From positions 1 to 9,318 of the forward strand of contig JAHRVJ010000210.1 of assembly GCA_019090765.1 (NCBI GenBank): DNA of 9,318 nt, given 5' to 3'. The DNA comes from Ilumatobacteraceae bacterium. Lineage in GTDB: Bacteria; Actinomycetota; Acidimicrobiia; Acidimicrobiales; Ilumatobacteraceae. A model generated the notes under the pieces. It worked only from the letters and a program-made list of their open reading frames with translations. It made no database searches and was not told the origin of the DNA. The number at the start of each line of letters is the position of its first letter. Positions within the stretch are counted from its first letter, which is position 1. Shown here piece by piece: positions 7,245 to 9,318 of the stretch. The translations under genes and the position numbers were made by a program.

Positions 7245-7291
7245 CGCCCCGGTCGGCGCAACCGGCTTTCGCCGGCGCTCCTTCCGGGGCG
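7245..7291 (+). terminator. Nested GC-rich hairpin after ilvE, candidate terminator
   Basis: A perfect 8-bp outer stem (CGCCCCGG at 7245-7252 with CCGGGGCG at 7284-7291) encloses an inner 5-bp stem (CCGGC, loop TTTC, GCCGG at 7262-7275). It starts 10 nt after the ilvE stop, where a terminator is expected. There is no T-run after the right arm; on the opposite strand the stem is followed by CTTTTC. A structured RNA element is an alternative. The stems are seen; termination is inferred. Confidence 0.5.
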
Positions 7292-7353
7292 CTCATTCGG
7301 ACAGGTCCACCCCCAATCGAACGTCGGGCGTTAGCCTTCGACTCGATCAGTTC

Positions 7354-7391
7354 ACATCGCCCGTCTCGCCTTGCGGCGTGGCGGGCGATGT
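7354..7391. repeat. Long GC-rich inverted repeat (hairpin)
   Basis: ACATCGCCCG (7354-7363) pairs perfectly with CGGGCGATGT (7382-7391). Inside, a symmetric 3-by-3 internal loop is followed by CGCC/GGCG closed by a TTGC loop. This gives 14 base pairs over 38 nt, a stable structure in either strand. No T-run follows on either side, so it is not a standard intrinsic terminator. Together with the hairpin at 7245-7291 it may be part of a structured RNA. Confidence 0.5.
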
Positions 7392-7757
7392 CGCGTTTCG
7401 GATGCACCACCGGTTGCCCGGCACTGCGCCCGTTGTCACCGTTTCACGCTGACCCGGTTGCCCGAGCCATTAGTCCTGGTGCCAATCGGAACCGTCCTCG
7501 CTGAGTCCAGTTGGGGTGGCCCCAGTTCATTCGGCTCCAGCCACTTCTCCGTTTTCCAGATCCGCCCGAGGGCTTTTCTGAACTCGGTTTGTCGTGGCCA
7601 GCGAACACTGTCCGTGTTCCGCACCCGCTGCGCCTCGTTGACGGTTTGGTTGGGCCGAAGCCCTTCCTCATCGTCCCGGTCGACCTGCGCTATCCAGAAC
7701 GAGAATCATTAAACAGGGCACAAAAGACCAGGTCAAGAGGTATTTCGAAAAACACAG

Positions 7758-7817
7758 GGTTGTCCACTGAACTTCTTGGTTACCCCCAGAACTTCATGGT
7801 TCGTCCACCTGATGTGC
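7758..7817. repeat. Three imperfect 20-bp tandem repeats with DnaA-box-like cores
   Basis: Units begin at 7758, 7778 and 7798, each with GGTT. Units 1 and 2 share 15 of 20 bases, including GAACTTC; unit 3 shares the GGTT plus TCCAC start and then diverges. The cores TTGTCCACT (7760-7768), TTACCCCCA (7780-7788) and TCGTCCACC (7801-7809) resemble the actinobacterial DnaA box TTGTCCACA; the first matches at 8 of 9 positions. TCATACACA (7823-7831) is a weaker fourth. They may bind DnaA or another regulator of cimA. Confidence 0.4.
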
Positions 7818-7881
7818 ACCGTTCATACACAGCTTGATGCACAGGTTTTCGCAGATCGCGCGCGGTTTCTTTCGGTATCGG

Positions 7882-7911
7882 TTGAATTCGGGACCCGATT
7901 GTGGATTCAAT
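7882..7911 (+). promoter_or_regulatory. Candidate promoter for the cimA leader transcript
   Basis: TTGAAT (7882-7887) and TTCAAT (7906-7911) are separated by 18 bp; each matches 4 of 6 positions of the sigma-70-type -35 and -10 consensus. Transcription would start near 7918-7920, at or just before the ATG of the leader peptide. The same bases form an inverted repeat, TTGAAT and ATTCAA (7905-7910), so the site could instead be an operator. Weak consensus, but well placed. Confidence 0.35.
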
Positions 7912-7919
7912 GGACACAG

Positions 7920-7961
7920 ATGAGGAACGCACTCAACAGCAGCATCATTATTATTCCGTAG
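7920..7961 (+). CDS. Isoleucine-rich leader peptide upstream of cimA
   Basis: A 13-codon ORF, MRNALNSSIIIIP, runs from ATG 7920 to TAG 7959-7961. Four consecutive Ile codons (ATC ATT ATT ATT, 7944-7955) lie immediately before the end. The stop codon touches a perfect 10-bp hairpin, and an intrinsic-terminator-like hairpin follows, just ahead of cimA. Leader peptides rich in the codons of the end-product amino acid are the hallmark of ribosome-mediated transcription attenuation of biosynthetic operons. Here the controlled gene makes a precursor of isoleucine, so the codon content fits the pathway exactly. There is no Val codon and only one Leu codon, pointing to isoleucine alone as the signal. 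A TTG at 7899 in the same frame could lengthen the peptide to 20 aa. The Shine-Dalgarno is weak; a near-leaderless start is possible. The codon run and hairpins are seen; the control mechanism is inferred. Confidence 0.72.
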   Translation: MRNALNSSIIIIP

Positions 7962-7984
7962 AACACGTGACTCATCACGTGTTC
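7961..7984 (+). promoter_or_regulatory. Perfect 10-bp hairpin abutting the leader-peptide stop
   Basis: GAACACGTGA (7961-7970), loop CTCA, TCACGTGTTC (7975-7984). The first base is the last base of the leader TAG, so a ribosome at the stop codon would cover the 5' arm and prevent folding, whereas one stalled on the upstream Ile codons would cover less of it. It is probably the first stem of the attenuator. As DNA it is also a strong palindrome that could bind a dimeric regulator. Confidence 0.6.
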
Positions 7985-7988
7985 GTCA

Positions 7989-8018
7989 AGCCGCCCTCGG
8001 GGCGGCTCTTTCGTTTCT
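7989..8018 (+). terminator. Intrinsic-terminator-like hairpin ahead of cimA (attenuator)
   Basis: AGCCGCCC (7989-7996), loop TCG, GGGCGGCT (8000-8007) form a perfect 8-bp GC-rich stem. CTTTCGTTTCT follows as a T-rich tail. It lies 4 nt after the preceding hairpin and its tail ends just before the cimA Shine-Dalgarno, 12 nt before the ATG. A terminator this close to the start of a gene in its own direction is best explained as an attenuator that stops cimA transcription when isoleucine is plentiful. Confidence 0.65.
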
Positions 8019-8019
8019 C

Positions 8020-8024
8020 GGGAG
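8020..8024 (+). promoter_or_regulatory. Shine-Dalgarno of cimA
   Basis: GGGAG with 6 nt to ATG 8031. It is the only clear Shine-Dalgarno in front of a full-length gene in this window; the others lack one. A leadered mRNA is expected if cimA is read through an attenuator, so this fits the leader model and fixes the cimA start. Confidence 0.7.
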
Positions 8025-8030
8025 CAACTC

Positions 8031-9318
8031 ATGGCATTGGTCGAAATATTCGACACGACTTTAAGGGACGGCCTCCAGGTGGAGGGCGTCTCTGCGACCG
8101 TTGACGACAAGCTGGCTATTGCCGAACAGTTGGACCTTCTAGGAGTCAACTTCGTCGAGGGCGGGTGGCCCGGTGCCAATCCCAAAGATGTTGAGTTCTT
8201 TAGCCGGGCTCGTTCTGAGCTGAAGCTCGAGACCTCAACACTTGTGGCGTTCGGGTCGACTAGGCGACCGCGAGGCAAAGTCGACGACGATGCGACATTG
8301 CGCAATCTCATCGAGGCCGACACGGCGGCGGTGTGCATTGTGGCGAAGAGTTCTGAGTATCAAGTTGTGGAGGCACTCCAGACCACGCTTGATGAAGGTG
8401 TCGCGATGATTGCGGATTCGGTGCGCTACTTGCATGGTGAAGGCCGCATGGTGCTCGTCGATCTCGAACACTTCTTCGATGGTTACCGCCAGAACCCTGA
8501 GTTCTCACTCCGTGCGCTCGAAGAGGCCGTGGTCAACGGTGCGTCGCATGTGGTGCTGTGCGATACCAACGGCGGCACCCTGCCGAACGAAGTGGGTCGT
8601 ATTGTCGCTGAGGTCAAAGCGCATATTGGCGACGACGCGATTATCGGCATCCACTGTCACGACGACACTGGCTGTGCCGTTGCGAACTCGATTGCAGCTG
8701 TGGAATCCGGAGCGCGTCACGTGCAGGGGACTCTCAACGGACTCGGTGAGCGCACGGGTAATACCAACCTCACCACGATCATCCCGAATCTTCAAGTCAA
8801 GCTGGGGCACGATTGCCTGCCGGAGGGCCGTATCGGGAGACTCACCGCGGTGAGTCACCATGTAGCTGAAACGCTGAACCGTGCAGTAAATCCGCAGGCG
8901 CCATATGTGGGCTCGTCGGCGTTCGCGCACAAGGCGGGCTTGCACGTGTCGGCGATCGTGCGCGCGAAAGATGCATACGAGCACATCGACCCGGAACTCG
9001 TCGGCAACGGTACGCGATTTGTCGTATCGGAAATGGCCGGGCGGGCGACGATTCAAATCAAGGCCGACGAACTCGGGATCGATCTTGACGGCGCTGACGT
9101 CAACGAGATCATCGATCAACTCAAGCGACTTGAACACGAGGGCTACCACTTCGAGGCGGCCGATGCGTCGCTCGAGTTGCTGATGAGGCGCGCAGTCGGG
9201 GCCGTGCCGGAGTTCTTCCGTGTCGAATCGATGCGGGTGATCACAGAGGAACTCCCTGGTGGCTTGTTCGGTACCGAAGCCACGGTCAAGGTTTGGGCCG
9301 GTGAAGGCGACAAGGAAG
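8031..9318 (+). CDS. cimA: (R)-citramalate synthase CimA, 3' end cut off
   Basis: CimA condenses acetyl-CoA with pyruvate to (R)-citramalate, the committed step of the threonine-independent isoleucine route. The 429 codons seen contain no stop and run off the right edge; the family is about 520-530 aa, so roughly 100 residues are missing. The N-terminal TIM barrel of the LeuA/homocitrate synthase family shows IFDTTLRDGLQVEG (6-19) with metal-binding Asp8, and FVEGGWPGANPKDVEFF (41-57), a wording typical of CimA rather than LeuA. It also has LCDTNGGTLPNE (176-187), GIHCHDDTGCAVANS (206-220) with metal-binding His208 and His210, and VQGTLNGLGERTGNTNL (231-247). The linker region includes SSAFAHKAGLHVSAI (295-309). 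The start of the C-terminal regulatory domain, which binds isoleucine in feedback-inhibited members, is at about 392 onward. The start is set by the Shine-Dalgarno. A short-chain homocitrate or 2-isopropylmalate synthase is less likely. Confidence 0.92.
   Translation, partial: MALVEIFDTTLRDGLQVEGVSATVDDKLAIAEQLDLLGVNFVEGGWPGANPKDVEFFSRARSELKLETSTLVAFGSTRRPRGKVDDDATLRNLIEADTAAVCIVAKSSEYQVVEALQTTLDEGVAMIADSVRYLHGEGRMVLVDLEHFFDGYRQNPEFSLRALEEAVVNGASHVVLCDTNGGTLPNEVGRIVAEVKAHIGDDAIIGIHCHDDTGCAVANSIAAVESGARHVQGTLNGLGERTGNTNLTTIIPNLQVKLGHDCLPEGRIGRLTAVSHHVAETLNRAVNPQAPYVGSSAFAHKAGLHVSAIVRAKDAYEHIDPELVGNGTRFVVSEMAGRATIQIKADELGIDLDGADVNEIIDQLKRLEHEGYHFEAADASLELLMRRAVGAVPEFFRVESMRVITEELPGGLFGTEATVKVWAGEGDKE

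Larger units (their letters stand above)
7292..7881. other. Gene-poor spacer between ilvE and the cimA leader
   Basis: About 590 bp with no ORF I can assign. Open frames exist on both strands (for example TTG 7511 to 7837 on + and 7436-7624 on -), but none has a recognisable domain or a good start. The left part (to about 7690) is GC-rich and holds a long hairpin (7354-7391), an 11-bp direct repeat CCGGTTGCCCG (7410-7420 and 7454-7464), and a small inverted repeat GAACAC/GTGTTC (7603-7619). From about 7700 the base composition becomes AT-richer, with short tandem repeats at 7758-7817, which looks like regulatory sequence for cimA. It could contain a small RNA or the remains of a lost gene; the sequence does not decide. 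Confidence 0.5.

Noticed and set aside
7111..7410. Minus-strand open frame covering the ilvE 3' end and the hairpins
   Set aside because: It overlaps well-supported ilvE sequence and encodes the two hairpins; no family resemblance.
7410..7464. 11-bp direct repeat CCGGTTGCCCG, 44 bp apart
   Set aside because: Only two short copies in GC-rich sequence; compatible with chance, so noted inside the spacer entry only.
7511..7837. Open frame of 108 codons from TTG 7511, proline-rich, with coding-like codons up to about 7710
   Set aside because: No recognisable domain, no Shine-Dalgarno, no ATG or GTG at the start, and its 3' half runs through the tandem repeats. Open frames of this size also exist on the opposite strand here.
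7236..8030. Possible CRISPR array, tRNA, insertion sequence or T-box riboswitch in the long spacer
   Set aside because: No regular repeat-spacer pattern, no tRNA arms, no transposase or terminal repeats, and no T-box consensus. The Ile signal is a peptide-coding run, not a specifier loop with an antiterminator bulge.

Overview
The window looks like a chromosomal housekeeping segment from a high-GC actinobacterium, possibly Acidimicrobiia or a relative. The evidence is roughly 60% GC by eye, actinobacterial-type GreA and LeuB sequences, frequent starts without a Shine-Dalgarno, and TANNNT boxes placed just upstream of ATG as in leaderless transcripts. The class is an inference; the phylum is fairly secure.

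Layout. (1) Positions 1-2927, + strand: the de novo NAD operon, with the 3' end of nadA (quinolinate synthase), then nadB (L-aspartate oxidase) and nadC (quinolinate phosphoribosyltransferase). Together they convert aspartate and dihydroxyacetone phosphate to nicotinate mononucleotide. (2) Positions 2938-5244, - strand, convergent with nadC: greA (transcript cleavage factor), an alpha/beta hydrolase joined to greA by a 4-nt GTGA overlap, and a secreted lipoprotein with one canonical and one degenerate FKBP domain. (3) Positions 5324-7235, + strand, divergent from greA: leuB (3-isopropylmalate dehydrogenase) and ilvE (branched-chain aminotransferase), 4 nt apart. (4) Positions 7236-8030: 795 bp without a conventional gene. 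It holds GC-rich hairpins near ilvE, imperfect 20-bp repeats with DnaA-box-like cores, and a regulatory leader. (5) Position 8031 to the end, + strand: cimA, (R)-citramalate synthase, cut off by the window edge.

The branched-chain genes fit one pathway. CimA makes citramalate from pyruvate and acetyl-CoA. LeuCD (not in the window) and LeuB turn it into 2-oxobutyrate, the precursor of isoleucine made without threonine. IlvE performs the last transamination.

The most interesting element is just upstream of cimA. A 13-codon ORF carries four consecutive isoleucine codons, and its stop codon abuts a perfect 10-bp hairpin. Four nucleotides further on comes an intrinsic-terminator-like 8-bp hairpin with a T-rich tail, then the cimA Shine-Dalgarno and ATG. 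This is what an isoleucine-sensing, ribosome-mediated attenuator of the citramalate pathway should look like, although I could not find a clear competing antiterminator by eye.
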